DNA of 40,087 nt from a virus (IMGVR_UViG_3300047548_002028:1-40087); one strand, 5' to 3'. Shown: positions 30,847 to 39,141, numbered from the stretch's first letter. Made by a program: numbers and translations. Notes: generated from the sequence alone by a model not told the origin.

Positions 30847-32291
30847 CAAAAGGCTCCAAAAGGATTGAGTGAGGGTTGGTTGGCTATTTTTTCAATCTCT
30901 GCTTCCACATCTTGAACATCAAAATCTTTTGCCAACCAACGGGTGAGCGTTTCCCTTGAGATTAAGGAGGCTTGGCTTACCCTGACCGCCACATTCACTT
31001 TCTCATTTAAGTCTACAATTGTTTGTGGAAAAACTGGGGGCCATACAACCTGAACGTCAAAACTGACCGGCTTATAACCAGGCGGGATGGAAATCGGAGA
31101 AGCACCCGCTTGTCCGTAAATAGCTAAATTGATGACTGCCATTTTTTGCAAAATATTGACTAAATGCTTTTGCTGCTGGGGCCTCAATTCATCAATCAGC
31201 TCAACCAACGGACTGTGCATAATCTCAAGCGCACGTCCTGAAATAGACTGTGCATTGATTTTCTCAGGATCCATGAGAAGGATCCGAGAAATATTTTGAA
31301 TATTGGTTTTGATTTTGTCTACAAATTCAACTGCGGTTTGCGCTGCACCCAGGTTAGATTCGAGAAAATTGGCCGTTCCATCCCTACCCAAATTCCATCC
31401 CTTGGCACTCGATTTGACTAGACTGCTTATTTCGTCTTGGTCTAAGCCTGTGATAATGAGCTGAGGGTCGATGTTGTAGCGTATAGCTGTCGATGTTTGA
31501 GAGAGTTTGTAGTTCATTTCATCAATAAAATCCAAAACATCTTCTAAAAGGCTAGGACCATCTATTTTTTGTGGAACTATGGCAGTCCGTATCCACTCTC
31601 CTTGCACAAAACCTAAATTGTGCTCAACCCTCTCGACCTCTTCAAATGTTGGTTCTGTGTCCGAGTTGTATTCTGGAGTGTCATAAAGAATGTCAGCTAT
31701 TTTTGTGAGTTCTATTTTTACCCATTTTTCTTTTTTATCGCTTGGGTCTTTAAATGTGTATTTGATTTCAATTCGCACTAATTCGTCGTTCTCATCAAAT
31801 TCTGGATAGCAATACTGCGCTTCAAATGCTTCAAGTTTAAAATTTCCAGCTTGCACAGAAATTCGGAGAAACGCAGAACCTTGGACAATCACTGATTTAA
31901 AACATTGCAAAAGTGTTGAGTCCAAATTTGTGATTCGGATTATGGTTTGCAAATACTCTTCAGTCATGGGATCAGCTTCAATTTTTATGGCAGGGAAGCG
32001 CTTTTTGCCCCACATAAAACTGGCTAAGGTACCTGCCATCCTTTTGGCAAAGAGAAAATTGATACAAGGTTTGCGGCGGTGAATAGGTATATATTCTTGG
32101 GTTGGCTCTAATACCCATGGGGCCAAATGGTCATATTGTGTCCCCTCATAATACATATCAAGTTTATGCAGCCTATCATCACGCCACTTCTTGTTTTTAG
32201 ACACCTTATCGGCAGGGATAATCCCAAGCGTGTTGTCTATGCGTTGTTGTGTCCGTGATTTTGGAAGTCCAAGCCAATTGCGGTCTGCCAT
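30846..32291 (-). CDS. Portal protein (SPP1 gp6-type)
   Basis: The product is 481 residues. The SPP1/PBSX portal pattern is present: LHKLDMYYEGTQYD near the N-terminus, FAKRMAGTLASFMWGKKRFP, the wing region with strands and acidic loops, the long helix LLEDVLDFIDEMNYKLSQTS, TAIRYNIDPQLIITG and ISGRALEIMHSPLVELI. It forms the dodecameric DNA gate at one capsid vertex. GAGGA lies 5 nt before the ATG at 32291, preferred over an ATG at 32303 that overlaps the terminase stop. It follows the large terminase as usual. Confidence 0.85.
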   Translation of the reverse strand: MADRNWLGLPKSRTQQRIDNTLGIIPADKVSKNKKWRDDRLHKLDMYYEGTQYDHLAPWVLEPTQEYIPIHRRKPCINFLFAKRMAGTLASFMWGKKRFPAIKIEADPMTEEYLQTIIRITNLDSTLLQCFKSVIVQGSAFLRISVQAGNFKLEAFEAQYCYPEFDENDELVRIEIKYTFKDPSDKKEKWVKIELTKIADILYDTPEYNSDTEPTFEEVERVEHNLGFVQGEWIRTAIVPQKIDGPSLLEDVLDFIDEMNYKLSQTSTAIRYNIDPQLIITGLDQDEISSLVKSSAKGWNLGRDGTANFLESNLGAAQTAVEFVDKIKTNIQNISRILLMDPEKINAQSISGRALEIMHSPLVELIDELRPQQQKHLVNILQKMAVINLAIYGQAGASPISIPPGYKPVSFDVQVVWPPVFPQTIVDLNEKVNVAVRVSQASLISRETLTRWLAKDFDVQDVEAEIEKIANQPSLNPFGAF

Positions 32292-32299
32292 ATGAGTCC

Positions 32300-33964
32300 T
32301 CATCTACCTAGTGCATCAATATTAACGCCATTTGCATTGTAACGCCCCTCAACCAACGACCAGAGCATATGAGTGGCATCTGGAGCATCGTCGTGTGAGG
32401 CCATTGGAAACGCTTCCATTTGATTTTTGTATTCTTGGCTCAAATTGCGATTAAAAAGCATCCACCCATTGGACACTTTAGGCTCAAGAGTAAATATGCG
32501 TTTGAGCTTATTTTCTGTATTGATAATATCGTAAAAATTGACCTTGATTCCCCAATTCTTGAAACCTGATTTTTTGCGGTTTTCTTCTCTTTGTTTTTTG
32601 GCAGTTGCTATATTAGGGATAATTAAGTTACGGAACAAATTGGTTTCAACTCCAAATTTTTCAATAGGTTGCATTTCACAAAATTGAAATATGCGGTCAA
32701 TAGATTCCGTTGGAGTGAGACGTTGCGTGATGTCTTCTAAGACATAACATCTCCCTTTATAGTCCGTAGCTCCAAGTAAAATACATGTGTAGTCAGCTTT
32801 AGAGTTTTTTTGCACCTTACGCTCACCTGCTGCTGGGTCAATAACGGCATAAAACCGCAATTGCCCCATAGAGACAACTTCTCCCGTTGATTCGATATGG
32901 ATTCCATTTTGATGAACCGTAAACCATTTAAATTGCTTAAAGAGTGCGTCTACTGCTGCAACAGGTTCGTTTTGGTCTTCTTTCTGAAAGGCCAAACGTC
33001 CAATCTCTACCCGCTTTTTCATCAAGTCGAGATAAGTGTTTTTTTCCGGCCATAACACTTCAGAACCTTTGAGCATGTCTTCTTTGTGCTCATTAAAAAA
33101 ATCGTGAGAATCGCAAAAACGGTTTAGGTTACCTAAATCAATGTATATCTTTTCCCATTTTTGCCACAAATCCTCTCTATGTGCCCATGATTTTATGGCT
33201 TTGTATACTTTTCCATGATAATTAGGGTTTTTGATAAGCCGTTGCAGAAGAGATTCGTGGTGCAGGACCGTGCCTATAAAATGAATATTTGTACCGGGTT
33301 GGCCGAGATATGTGAGGTCTTCTTTAAACCAGTTTTCAAGTTTTTCCCTTTGGATCTCCGAAAAGACTTCTTCTGAATGCTCGACATCGTCAAGAATAAT
33401 CTTGGTTGGGCGTTCACTCCCAAAACGGATACCACGGACTTGGGTTCCCACTCCAAACCCGGACACCATTGTTTGATTCCCATTACAAGATGCCACAAAA
33501 GACTTTTCGCTAACTTTCTTGTTAGGGAAAAAAGAGCCATAGCAATACCGTAGAAAATCGTTTTCCAGCAACTCATTTTTAATATCACGGAGTTTCTGTA
33601 AAGCCTGAGCCTCGGTGTTAGAGAAAATGGTGATATAGGTTTCTTGGTGGTAACAAATATCGTGGATGGGTTTAATAAGCGAGACCATTGTAGACTTTGC
33701 GGAACCTCGTGGTGCTGCATCCACCCAGCGAGTGCCACGCTCATTCTTGTCCCAACGTGCAAATAAATCCTTATGAAATGGAGAAAAAGGGTATTTACAA
33801 AACTTGCCAAAAAACATTTTTGCAAATAATTCCAAGTCATGTCGGCAGCGTGTTTGCAATATACGTCTAACAGCTTTAGGGTCATCCTTCACCACCACCA
33901 ATAAGTCGGCTAATTGCTTCTGCGATAACTTTTCCAATTCGTTCATTTTCTTGCTCATCCGCAT
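32300..33964 (-). CDS. terL: Terminase large subunit
   Basis: The product is 554 residues. The ATPase part has Walker A APRGSAKST (84-92), Walker B TKIILDDVE (187-195) and the coupling motif FIGT (229-232). The RNase H-like nuclease part has D376 in FYAVIDPAAG, E440 in FGVETN and aspartates in HDDAPDA (524-530). This enzyme pumps DNA into the head and cuts it. The frame overlaps the small subunit gene by 83 bp if it starts at 33964. A second ATG at 33946 is possible, and no strong ribosome binding site decides between them. The type of packaging (cos or pac) cannot be told from the sequence. Confidence 0.92.
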   Translation of the reverse strand: MRMSKKMNELEKLSQKQLADLLVVVKDDPKAVRRILQTRCRHDLELFAKMFFGKFCKYPFSPFHKDLFARWDKNERGTRWVDAAPRGSAKSTMVSLIKPIHDICYHQETYITIFSNTEAQALQKLRDIKNELLENDFLRYCYGSFFPNKKVSEKSFVASCNGNQTMVSGFGVGTQVRGIRFGSERPTKIILDDVEHSEEVFSEIQREKLENWFKEDLTYLGQPGTNIHFIGTVLHHESLLQRLIKNPNYHGKVYKAIKSWAHREDLWQKWEKIYIDLGNLNRFCDSHDFFNEHKEDMLKGSEVLWPEKNTYLDLMKKRVEIGRLAFQKEDQNEPVAAVDALFKQFKWFTVHQNGIHIESTGEVVSMGQLRFYAVIDPAAGERKVQKNSKADYTCILLGATDYKGRCYVLEDITQRLTPTESIDRIFQFCEMQPIEKFGVETNLFRNLIIPNIATAKKQREENRKKSGFKNWGIKVNFYDIINTENKLKRIFTLEPKVSNGWMLFNRNLSQEYKNQMEAFPMASHDDAPDATHMLWSLVEGRYNANGVNIDALGR

Positions 33965-34592
33965 GATTATTAAATGCTAATTCATCTGGTATCTCTGAGT
34001 AACCATGTGATGTTTTTAGCTTAAATATCGCTGCTTGTGTAGAACCCGGTTCTTGCCTATCTGAAATTGCATTGAGGTTGGTAAGATGCCGCAATTCATG
34101 TTCTTTGTACCCATCTAACATGGCTTTTGTGATTTCTGGATACATGATTTTTAATTGTCTCCAAACCGTAGGTTCCACCCCATAATAAAAAGCAATGTTT
34201 TTTTGTAGCATCCCGTGAGAGGCCATTTCACGCACTTTATCAATGTCGTCTCTGGAAAAAGTTCTGAGCGAAAACACTTTTTTATGAAATCTATCTAAGG
34301 CTTCTGTATACGAGCAAATCGGGACGAGCAAATTTGTGGGGACATCACGCCTTGGCTCAATTCTATTTTTGCTAGGATCTTTTTTTGTGGTAGTGACCTT
34401 TACTTTTTTTAATGGTTCTAAAGGGGGGATTTCTCTACCTTCAAGCTCTGCTTCAAATGCTGCCTCCTGATGCGCTTTCACCCGTGCCCTGTGTTTTCGT
34501 GTGCGCTCTCTTTGCGCTTCTCTTGTCTGACCAACATATTTTTTTTCGTCTAACCTAAACATTCCAGGAATATTTCTAGCTATCTTTTTCAT
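33882..34592 (-). CDS. terS: Terminase small subunit-like DNA-binding protein
   Basis: The product is 236 residues. The N-terminal 75 residues are very basic. A helix-turn-helix region follows at about 115-150 (KVREMASHGMLQKNIAFYYG, EPTVWRQLKIMYPEI), then the oligomerisation pattern common in small terminases (GSTQAAIFKLKTSHGYSE). It recognises the packaging site and hands DNA to the large subunit, whose gene it overlaps. AAGG lies 8 nt before the ATG. The basic N-terminal extension is longer than usual. Confidence 0.75.
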   Translation of the reverse strand: MKKIARNIPGMFRLDEKKYVGQTREAQRERTRKHRARVKAHQEAAFEAELEGREIPPLEPLKKVKVTTTKKDPSKNRIEPRRDVPTNLLVPICSYTEALDRFHKKVFSLRTFSRDDIDKVREMASHGMLQKNIAFYYGVEPTVWRQLKIMYPEITKAMLDGYKEHELRHLTNLNAISDRQEPGSTQAAIFKLKTSHGYSEIPDELAFNNHADEQENERIGKVIAEAISRLIGGGEG

Positions 34593-34637
34593 ATTCTATA
34601 CCTTTATCTTTTGTTTGTTTTGTTACATGGATCATTA

Positions 34638-34664
34638 TTTATAACAAAATCAATATATTAGCAA
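34638..34664 (-). promoter_or_regulatory. Possible promoter of the packaging operon
   Basis: On the minus strand TTGCTA (34664-34659) and TATAAA (34643-34638) precede the small terminase gene. The spacing of 15 bp is short, so this is a weak call. The surrounding 115 bases are AT-rich with no frame. Confidence 0.3.
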
Positions 34665-34707
34665 TTAATAATGACTAAAATAGTTTACCAAAAATTCTTT
34701 TGCAAAT

Positions 34708-34944
34708 TCAATATCTTACAAGCCCAGCTTTTTGTGCTTTTTCTAAACATTTTTCTTCCATTTCCCGAAATGCTTTGCGAAAAACGTTTGGTGGTATGTT
34801 GGTTGTGATACCCAAAGGAAATTCGGCAGCAAATTGACACACCTCATGTTCTTTTTGTTTTGTCCTCCCTACCTCATCAATGATGATGGAGTCTTCTATG
34901 ACAGACACTGCTGAATGGATCATAACTCTGTTTTGCATAGTCAT
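34708..34944 (-). CDS. Hypothetical protein, 78 aa
   Basis: I do not recognise this protein. It begins with a beta-like stretch (VMIHSAVSVIEDSIIIDEVG) and ends with an amphipathic basic helix (FRKAFREMEEKCLEKAQKAG). AAGG lies 7 nt before the ATG. It is divergent from the MazG-like gene and upstream of the terminase genes on the same strand, so it may be a late regulator, but nothing in the sequence proves it. Confidence 0.5.
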   Translation of the reverse strand: MTMQNRVMIHSAVSVIEDSIIIDEVGRTKQKEHEVCQFAAEFPLGITTNIPPNVFRKAFREMEEKCLEKAQKAGLVRY

Positions 34945-35068
34945 TTTTTAACCTTATCTTATGCAACTGTTTTCATTTTTATTCTTAATCATTTATTTTA
35001 TTTTTGTAAATTTTTTGGTTTGGTCCTTTTCGTCCTTTTCGTCCTTTAATTGTATTGGAGAGATTGAA

Positions 35069-35401
35069 ATGAGTTTGCTTGATATGCACAAGATTGTGGA
35101 TCGGACATGGCGGAAAGACTTGCCAGAACGAGACAGGCTTGCAAATGCTGGACTTGGTTTAGCAGGAGAATGTGGCGAAGTCATCGAGTTGCTAAAAAAA
35201 CATTTGTACCATGGTCATGAATTGCAAAGGGAAAAGATCCTTATTGAGATAGGAGATGTGTACTATTACCTAGCAGCACTTGAGATAGAGCTTGGGTATA
35301 TCCGGGAGCAAGCTGAAATGCGAGTCCAGGAAAAATTAAAGGGCAGGTATCCCGAAGGGTTTTCAGAAGATGCTAGCAAAAACCGCCCACCCGAACAATA
35401 G
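35069..35401 (+). CDS. MazG-like nucleotide pyrophosphohydrolase
   Basis: The product is 110 residues, the usual size for single-domain MazG-like proteins. The metal site is visible: LGLAGECGEVIELLKKHL (E34, E37) and ILIEIGDVYYYLAAL (E60, D63). These enzymes hydrolyse nucleoside triphosphates. Phages may use them to adjust nucleotide pools or the host stringent response. GGAG lies 8 nt before the ATG at 35069; the longer frame from 34961 has a hydrophobic, low-complexity start over three GTCCTTTT repeats and is unlikely. It may open a plus-strand operon, although the next gene has its own promoter. Confidence 0.8.
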   Translation: MSLLDMHKIVDRTWRKDLPERDRLANAGLGLAGECGEVIELLKKHLYHGHELQREKILIEIGDVYYYLAALEIELGYIREQAEMRVQEKLKGRYPEGFSEDASKNRPPEQ

Positions 35402-35404
35402 CTA

Positions 35405-35433
35405 TTGACTTACAAAGATTTTTTTGATATATG
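35405..35433 (+). promoter_or_regulatory. Strong sigma70-like promoter before the 35483 gene
   Basis: TTGACT (35405-35410) and TATATG (35428-35433) are 17 bp apart. Just downstream, adjacent direct repeats GTTGTAAC (35443-35450) and GTTGTAAA (35451-35458) cover the expected start of transcription and could be an operator. Confidence 0.65.
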
Positions 35434-35482
35434 TAAATTTAAGTTGTAACGTTGTAAACGTTTTAGATAAAAGGAATTTGAA

Positions 35483-35950
35483 GTGTCAATAGACAAAATG
35501 CAGATAGCAGAAGATATACAAACCGCACTCAAAAAACTGACCAAGACTTTTGAAGAAGAAAAACCGAGCGTTAAGAACACTTTTAAATCATTATCGAAAT
35601 TGCGAGAACTGATTCAAAAATATTTTTTGGAAAGCGATCTCGAAATAGATGAGTGCATGGAGCTTTTTAAAGCTTTTCGTGAATCCGAAACGGCAAGTGT
35701 GTCAAAATCTTATTTCACCTCTGGATACATGTACGAAGAAATCATTAATAAAATACTTGCCAACTATACTTATTTTTTTGATTCAAAAGATCTGAAGATG
35801 CTGGCCGAGTTTAGTGATAAATATGGCATGGAATACAATATATACAATGTTTTACCACAACTAACCGATAAGATTAATAAAGAGCAATTGCATGCATTTT
35901 TAGACATAGTTAAAAAACTGCAGGGCGGAGATCAGGACAGTGAAGATTAG
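35483..35950 (+). CDS. Hypothetical helical protein, 155 aa
   Basis: I do not recognise this protein. It is acidic and almost wholly helical (LKKLTKTFEEEKPSVKNTFK, then MLAEFSDKYGMEYNIYNVL), soluble and without a signal. It starts with GTG at 35483, where AAGGA lies 7 nt upstream. It is followed by a similar-sized helical protein after 8 nt, so the two may act as a pair. Possible roles include takeover of host functions, but there is no direct evidence. Confidence 0.6.
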   Translation: MSIDKMQIAEDIQTALKKLTKTFEEEKPSVKNTFKSLSKLRELIQKYFLESDLEIDECMELFKAFRESETASVSKSYFTSGYMYEEIINKILANYTYFFDSKDLKMLAEFSDKYGMEYNIYNVLPQLTDKINKEQLHAFLDIVKKLQGGDQDSED

Positions 35951-35958
35951 GAGACCAC

Positions 35959-36435
35959 ATGCATAATTTTCTCACCGTATCTGCATTTATGAACAAGGTC
36001 ATGGACGCAGATTACAACAGAAAAAATGGCAATATAAGCCAACAAGATGCCGAAAAAGTTAAAGATTTTCTTGAGATAAGCCTGACGAAAGAAGGTCGCA
36101 TTGACGCAGAGTTACATAGTTTTTACTTGTGGCTTCATGCTAAGGAAATGACGGCAAACGACAAAAACGCAATAAAAACAAAAGCAATTGAAATTGCTGA
36201 TCATCTTTTAAATAAGCATAAAAACGATTTAGAAAAAATTGATTTACTAGAACAAGAAGAACGGCTTTACATAATGTCACGGTTTTGTTTTATTTTAGGT
36301 ATTTTATTGGAAATGGAATACGATCAAAATGAACAGACATACAAAATCTTGATGAAAATTTTTTCAAAATCTCTTTGCTTATTCGCCCAGCACTCCAGAC
36401 TCCCCTACCAACCCCGCACACTCCAAGCCTTGTAA
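35959..36435 (+). CDS. Hypothetical helical protein, 158 aa
   Basis: I do not recognise this protein. It is helical, with IADHLLNKHKNDLEKIDLLE and a more hydrophobic stretch (MSRFCFILGILLEMEYDQ). TAGGAG is 5 nt before the ATG and the gene follows the previous one by 8 nt, in the same operon. The last 15 residues (SRLPYQPRTLQAL) look different in composition from the body and may be a shifted or altered end. Confidence 0.6.
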   Translation: MHNFLTVSAFMNKVMDADYNRKNGNISQQDAEKVKDFLEISLTKEGRIDAELHSFYLWLHAKEMTANDKNAIKTKAIEIADHLLNKHKNDLEKIDLLEQEERLYIMSRFCFILGILLEMEYDQNEQTYKILMKIFSKSLCLFAQHSRLPYQPRTLQAL

Positions 36436-36489
36436 ATTTTTAGAATTTCTAACATCATTTTGTTGCTAAGAATTAAAAAGGGCTACAAA

Positions 36490-36876
36490 ATGATAATTAC
36501 TTTTACAAAAGTGATGAAATCCCCCTACCGAAAAAGAGATTTGCCTCAAGTCCAAGGTGAAAAATCACCTCATGCAAAATACACACAAGACATTGTTATA
36601 AAAGCTATTGAAATGATTATCAATGGTTATACAAGATCAGAGGTTTCCCAATCTTTAAAAATCAATAAAGACTATTTGAGTCATGTTATGGCAGGACGTA
36701 GCTGGAGAAATATCGCACACACAAAAGAGCGTTTGCTATTATGGTCTGAATACATGCAAAGCGATATCAAGGGAGGCATTCTTCAACCCGAAGTCCTCAG
36801 AAAAAAGCGATATGAAATGTGGAAAAAAAATATTGGTTGGCAATTGCAACGTTTTAGCAAAAAGGAATTGATTTGA
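36490..36876 (+). CDS. Helix-turn-helix DNA-binding protein
   Basis: The product is 128 residues. A helix-turn-helix lies at about 45-80: IKAIEMIINGYTRSEVSQSL, then INKDYLSHVMAGRSWRNI. The ending GRSW resembles the sequence-specific HTH repeats found beside phage homing endonucleases and in small phage regulators. The flanks are basic. AAGGG is 7 nt before the ATG at 36490. It is in the plus-strand accessory operon and overlaps the next gene by 1 bp. It could be the operon's regulator or a stray endonuclease DNA-binding module. Confidence 0.6.
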   Translation: MIITFTKVMKSPYRKRDLPQVQGEKSPHAKYTQDIVIKAIEMIINGYTRSEVSQSLKINKDYLSHVMAGRSWRNIAHTKERLLLWSEYMQSDIKGGILQPEVLRKKRYEMWKKNIGWQLQRFSKKELI

Positions 36877-37052
36877 TGGTATCCCAAGAAGAAAAAAAGA
36901 AGAAAATCATCCTGAATGCCATTAATAAGAATTCTTTATTTGATAAGTTTATGCAAAACATATACAGCAATACGTTTCTGTATTTAACGTTGATTTTTGT
37001 TCTGACTGCCTTTGCTTATATCATTATACTGATGAATATCACTCAAGATTGA
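36876..37052 (+). CDS. Small membrane protein, 58 aa
   Basis: This short gene begins MVSQEEKKKKIILNAINKN and has one strong transmembrane segment (FLYLTLIFVLTAFAYIIILM) near its C-terminus, after a basic start. The ATG overlaps the stop codon of the HTH gene (TGATG), so it is translationally coupled. It is 74 bp before a terminator and so closes the operon. A holin, antiholin or membrane-acting inhibitor is possible; none is proven. Confidence 0.6.
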   Translation: MVSQEEKKKKIILNAINKNSLFDKFMQNIYSNTFLYLTLIFVLTAFAYIIILMNITQD

Positions 37053-37125
37053 TTCAACAAAAAAGAAACCAAAAGAAAATAACCATTAATAACATCAAGA
37101 TTATGGATAAAATAGAAAGTGACAT

Positions 37126-37176
37126 AAAACCCCACATAGGTTGAGTTATGCCATGTTAATCCATGTAGGGTTTTTT
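37126..37176. terminator. Terminator between convergent genes
   Basis: AAAACCC-C-ACAT (37126-37137) pairs with ATGT-A-GGGTTTT (37163-37174) with one mismatch, around a 25-nt loop, and is followed by T residues. The A-tract on the other side lets it act in both directions, ending the plus-strand operon and the 37185-37646 gene. Confidence 0.6.
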
Positions 37177-37184
37177 ATAGTCTT

Positions 37185-37646
37185 CTAATTGATTTTGTTT
37201 TGCAACTCACCGGCTATATTTTTTTCTAGAATGGGCGTTGCCAAAATCACTTTCTTCAATATTTCAAAAAACTTAAATTTCAAATCATCTAAAATCAAAA
37301 GCTCCTGAGTGTCTTTTGTTTTTAATTGAGTTGAAATGATATAGGCACAGGCTAATTCCGCTAAAATCTGTGATTGGCTTGCGCAAGGCTCAAAATAGCC
37401 AGTTAACGCAAATTTGTATTTATTAAACACATTTAAGAGATTTGTGATTGTTAAACTTACCATTTCCTCATTGTGGTAGTGCAAACCTTTTTCAGAAATC
37501 ATGCTCATGTCTAAAAGTAAGGCCAACGTTTCCAACTCAATACCATCAACACCCTCTGCATCAGTTACAAAATGACCAATTTCAGAATTCAAAGAATAGT
37601 TTAAACATTTCTTAAACTTGACTAACATATCGGACAATTTCAGCAT
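37185..37646 (-). CDS. Hypothetical protein, 153 aa
   Basis: I do not recognise this protein. It is soluble, mixed helical, with DAEGVDGIELETLALLLDMS, then MVSLTITNLLNVFNKYKFAL and AELACAYIISTQL. AAGGA is 7 nt before the ATG. It is a single-gene unit on the minus strand with a promoter whose -10 lies in a palindrome (37664-37680), so expression is probably tightly controlled. This pattern would suit a regulator or an immunity-type gene expressed from the plasmid state, but that is speculation. Confidence 0.55.
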   Translation of the reverse strand: MLKLSDMLVKFKKCLNYSLNSEIGHFVTDAEGVDGIELETLALLLDMSMISEKGLHYHNEEMVSLTITNLLNVFNKYKFALTGYFEPCASQSQILAELACAYIISTQLKTKDTQELLILDDLKFKFFEILKKVILATPILEKNIAGELQNKIN

Positions 37647-37663
37647 AGATATATCCTTAAGTA

Positions 37664-37702
37664 GTAGAATTTGATTCTACAACAATTACAGCACACTTAC
37701 AA
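37664..37702 (-). promoter_or_regulatory. Promoter with palindromic operator over the -10
   Basis: On the minus strand TTGTAA (37702-37697) and TAGAAT (37679-37674) are 17 bp apart. GTAGAAT TTG ATTCTAC (37664-37680 on the plus strand) is a perfect 7-bp inverted repeat that covers the -10. Confidence 0.55.
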
Positions 37703-37709
37703 AGAAACA

Positions 37710-37738
37710 TTGACATCAGTCATACCGTTGGGTATCCA
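37710..37738 (+). promoter_or_regulatory. Possible promoter of the exported-protein cassette
   Basis: A perfect -35 TTGACA (37710-37715) is followed after 17 bp by TATCCA (37733-37738), a poor -10. It points at the gene starting at 37781. Confidence 0.35.
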
Positions 37739-37780
37739 AAGGGTGGGTTGCGTATTTAGCGAATTTTGTAGGAGGGTGTT

Positions 37781-38374
37781 GTGAAGGCAAAAATTATAAG
37801 CGATATGCTTTTGAAATCATTTGTGTTGTGTGCAAGCGTTGGCATTGCCACCCCAAGCCAAGCTGCGTGGCGTGGTTGGAACAAATTCTGGAAGTCTATT
37901 GATCCAACCAACAAAAAAACTTGGGAAGATCTGGGTGATTCCATAGCCGATGTGTGCCATTGGGGACCAGGGCAAAGCTGGCTACCAAAGGAAGGTCTAA
38001 CTGTCGTGGTTGGTTGGCGGGCAGACCAGATGCCTTTTGTCTGGCAAAAAATGAACCATGCTTGGCAAAACCCTCATCAATATCAAGGCATGATGACAAC
38101 CCGTGGTGATGTTTGGGTTGTGGCTCATGATTATGTCCCAGTGATATCCGAAGTGGAATCTCACAGCGAGTTTTGTACTGAAATGGCTCAAAGCCTAGAG
38201 GCTTTAAAGGGTTCGACGGGTGACGGGTTGATGTCTATCCACAACACAGTTATGCAAATGGATGAAGAGGGTTGCAAAAATATCCCTGATTGGGCCAGAA
38301 GTACTTCAAACGAAGGGCAAAATGTTTTGAATTGTTTAGCAAACGCTGACTGGAGCAAAGTCAAATTCTTCTAA
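37781..38374 (+). CDS. Secreted protein of unknown function
   Basis: The product is 197 residues. A signal peptide (MKAKIISDMLLKSFVLCASV then GIATPSQA) should be cleaved before AWRG. The mature part is rich in Trp and has four Cys (DVCHW, EFCTE, EGCKN, LNCLA), which suggests a disulphide-bonded periplasmic protein. GTG at 37781 has GGAGG 5 nt upstream and is preferred over a later ATG. It is first in a three-gene cassette with a lipoprotein-like and a two-pass membrane protein. I do not recognise the family. Confidence 0.6.
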   Translation: MKAKIISDMLLKSFVLCASVGIATPSQAAWRGWNKFWKSIDPTNKKTWEDLGDSIADVCHWGPGQSWLPKEGLTVVVGWRADQMPFVWQKMNHAWQNPHQYQGMMTTRGDVWVVAHDYVPVISEVESHSEFCTEMAQSLEALKGSTGDGLMSIHNTVMQMDEEGCKNIPDWARSTSNEGQNVLNCLANADWSKVKFF

Positions 38375-38388
38375 AAAAGGCTAAAAAT

Positions 38389-39141
38389 ATGTCAAAACAA
38401 ATGTTTCTATTGCTATTAGCTATGGGATGTGGTGGGCACCAACCAGCACAAGCTGAACATAATATAAACCCTGTTGAGGAAACTGTTGATCGGCATTTGG
38501 ACATTTTGACCGAAATGGCAGCAAATGGAGAACTTGCTGAATTGTTAGAGTATAATCCCATACCAGATGGGGAGATCGTCTGCTTAGACAAAGAATGTAA
38601 GATGGTAGTCGATGACTTTTACAGTGTGGCTTGGGCCTGTTTTGGTGGTGCTGGAATTGGGACAAAAATTGCAAACTACGACTATACAAAACACCTAAAT
38701 GGTGAGGTTGTTAAAGCATTCACAGGAAGCGATGAGTTCAAAAAAATTGGCACATACCTAGCCACACAAGCAAGAAGAGGAAAATTCTTGAGACTCACAA
38801 GTTATCTGAGTGCTATGGGTTTAGCACCCCTAGGCATAAAGCAAGTTGTCATGATCTTTGCTGCTGGAGGATGCGCTGTTGGGGTTGGTCAAACCCTTTA
38901 CCTCCTGAACGAAAAACAAAACGAATGCCGGAAGGATTTAGAGGCAGCAAAAGCACAATTGGCTAAGGAACAGGAGCTTTTTGCACAAAACCTCAGGCTG
39001 TCCGAAAATCTCAATCAATGCCAAAATAATCTCAATCAATCCCAAGATAATCTCAATCAATGCCAAGAGAATGTGCGAAAACAAGAGAAAAAATTAGATT
39101 ACCTCATCAGAATGACGGAAGCCTTGAGTACCTTGAAATGA
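38389..39141 (+). CDS. Exported protein with membrane segment and coiled coil
   Basis: The product is 250 residues. The N-terminus (MSKQMFLLLLAMGCGGHQPA) looks like a short signal with either a lipoprotein-type Cys (AMGC) or cleavage after AQA. A second hydrophobic segment at about 158-180 (IKQVVMIFAAGGCAVGVGQT) is followed by a long coiled coil of about 60 residues containing three copies of a seven-residue repeat (NLNQCQN, NLNQSQD, NLNQCQE). The layout of membrane segment plus periplasmic coiled coil recalls inner-membrane spanins, but the exported N-terminal domain is not typical. The next gene overlaps by 4 bp. Confidence 0.55.
   Translation: MSKQMFLLLLAMGCGGHQPAQAEHNINPVEETVDRHLDILTEMAANGELAELLEYNPIPDGEIVCLDKECKMVVDDFYSVAWACFGGAGIGTKIANYDYTKHLNGEVVKAFTGSDEFKKIGTYLATQARRGKFLRLTSYLSAMGLAPLGIKQVVMIFAAGGCAVGVGQTLYLLNEKQNECRKDLEAAKAQLAKEQELFAQNLRLSENLNQCQNNLNQSQDNLNQCQENVRKQEKKLDYLIRMTEALSTLK
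39007..39069 (+). repeat. Three 21-bp tandem repeats in the coiled-coil gene
   Basis: Units at 39007-39027, 39028-39048 and 39049-39069 share AATCTCAATCAATSCCAAR and encode the heptads NLNQCQN/NLNQSQD/NLNQCQE. Units of 21 bp keep the frame, so copy number could change the coil length without breaking the gene. Confidence 0.8.

Noticed and set aside
33274-33885. 203-codon frame inside the large terminase gene
   Set aside because: It runs in another frame within a firmly identified terminase. Long shadow frames also occur on the plus strand of the tail genes (for example 10986-11534 and 8891-9247) and were left out for the same reason.
34961-35068. N-terminal membrane extension of the MazG-like protein
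   Set aside because: The extension is a low-complexity Phe/Leu/Ile stretch translated from T-rich promoter sequence. A good binding site precedes the ATG at 35069.
37647-37780. tRNA or other RNA gene between divergent units
   Set aside because: There is no cloverleaf pattern here or in any other gap. The segment is explained by divergent promoters and a palindrome.
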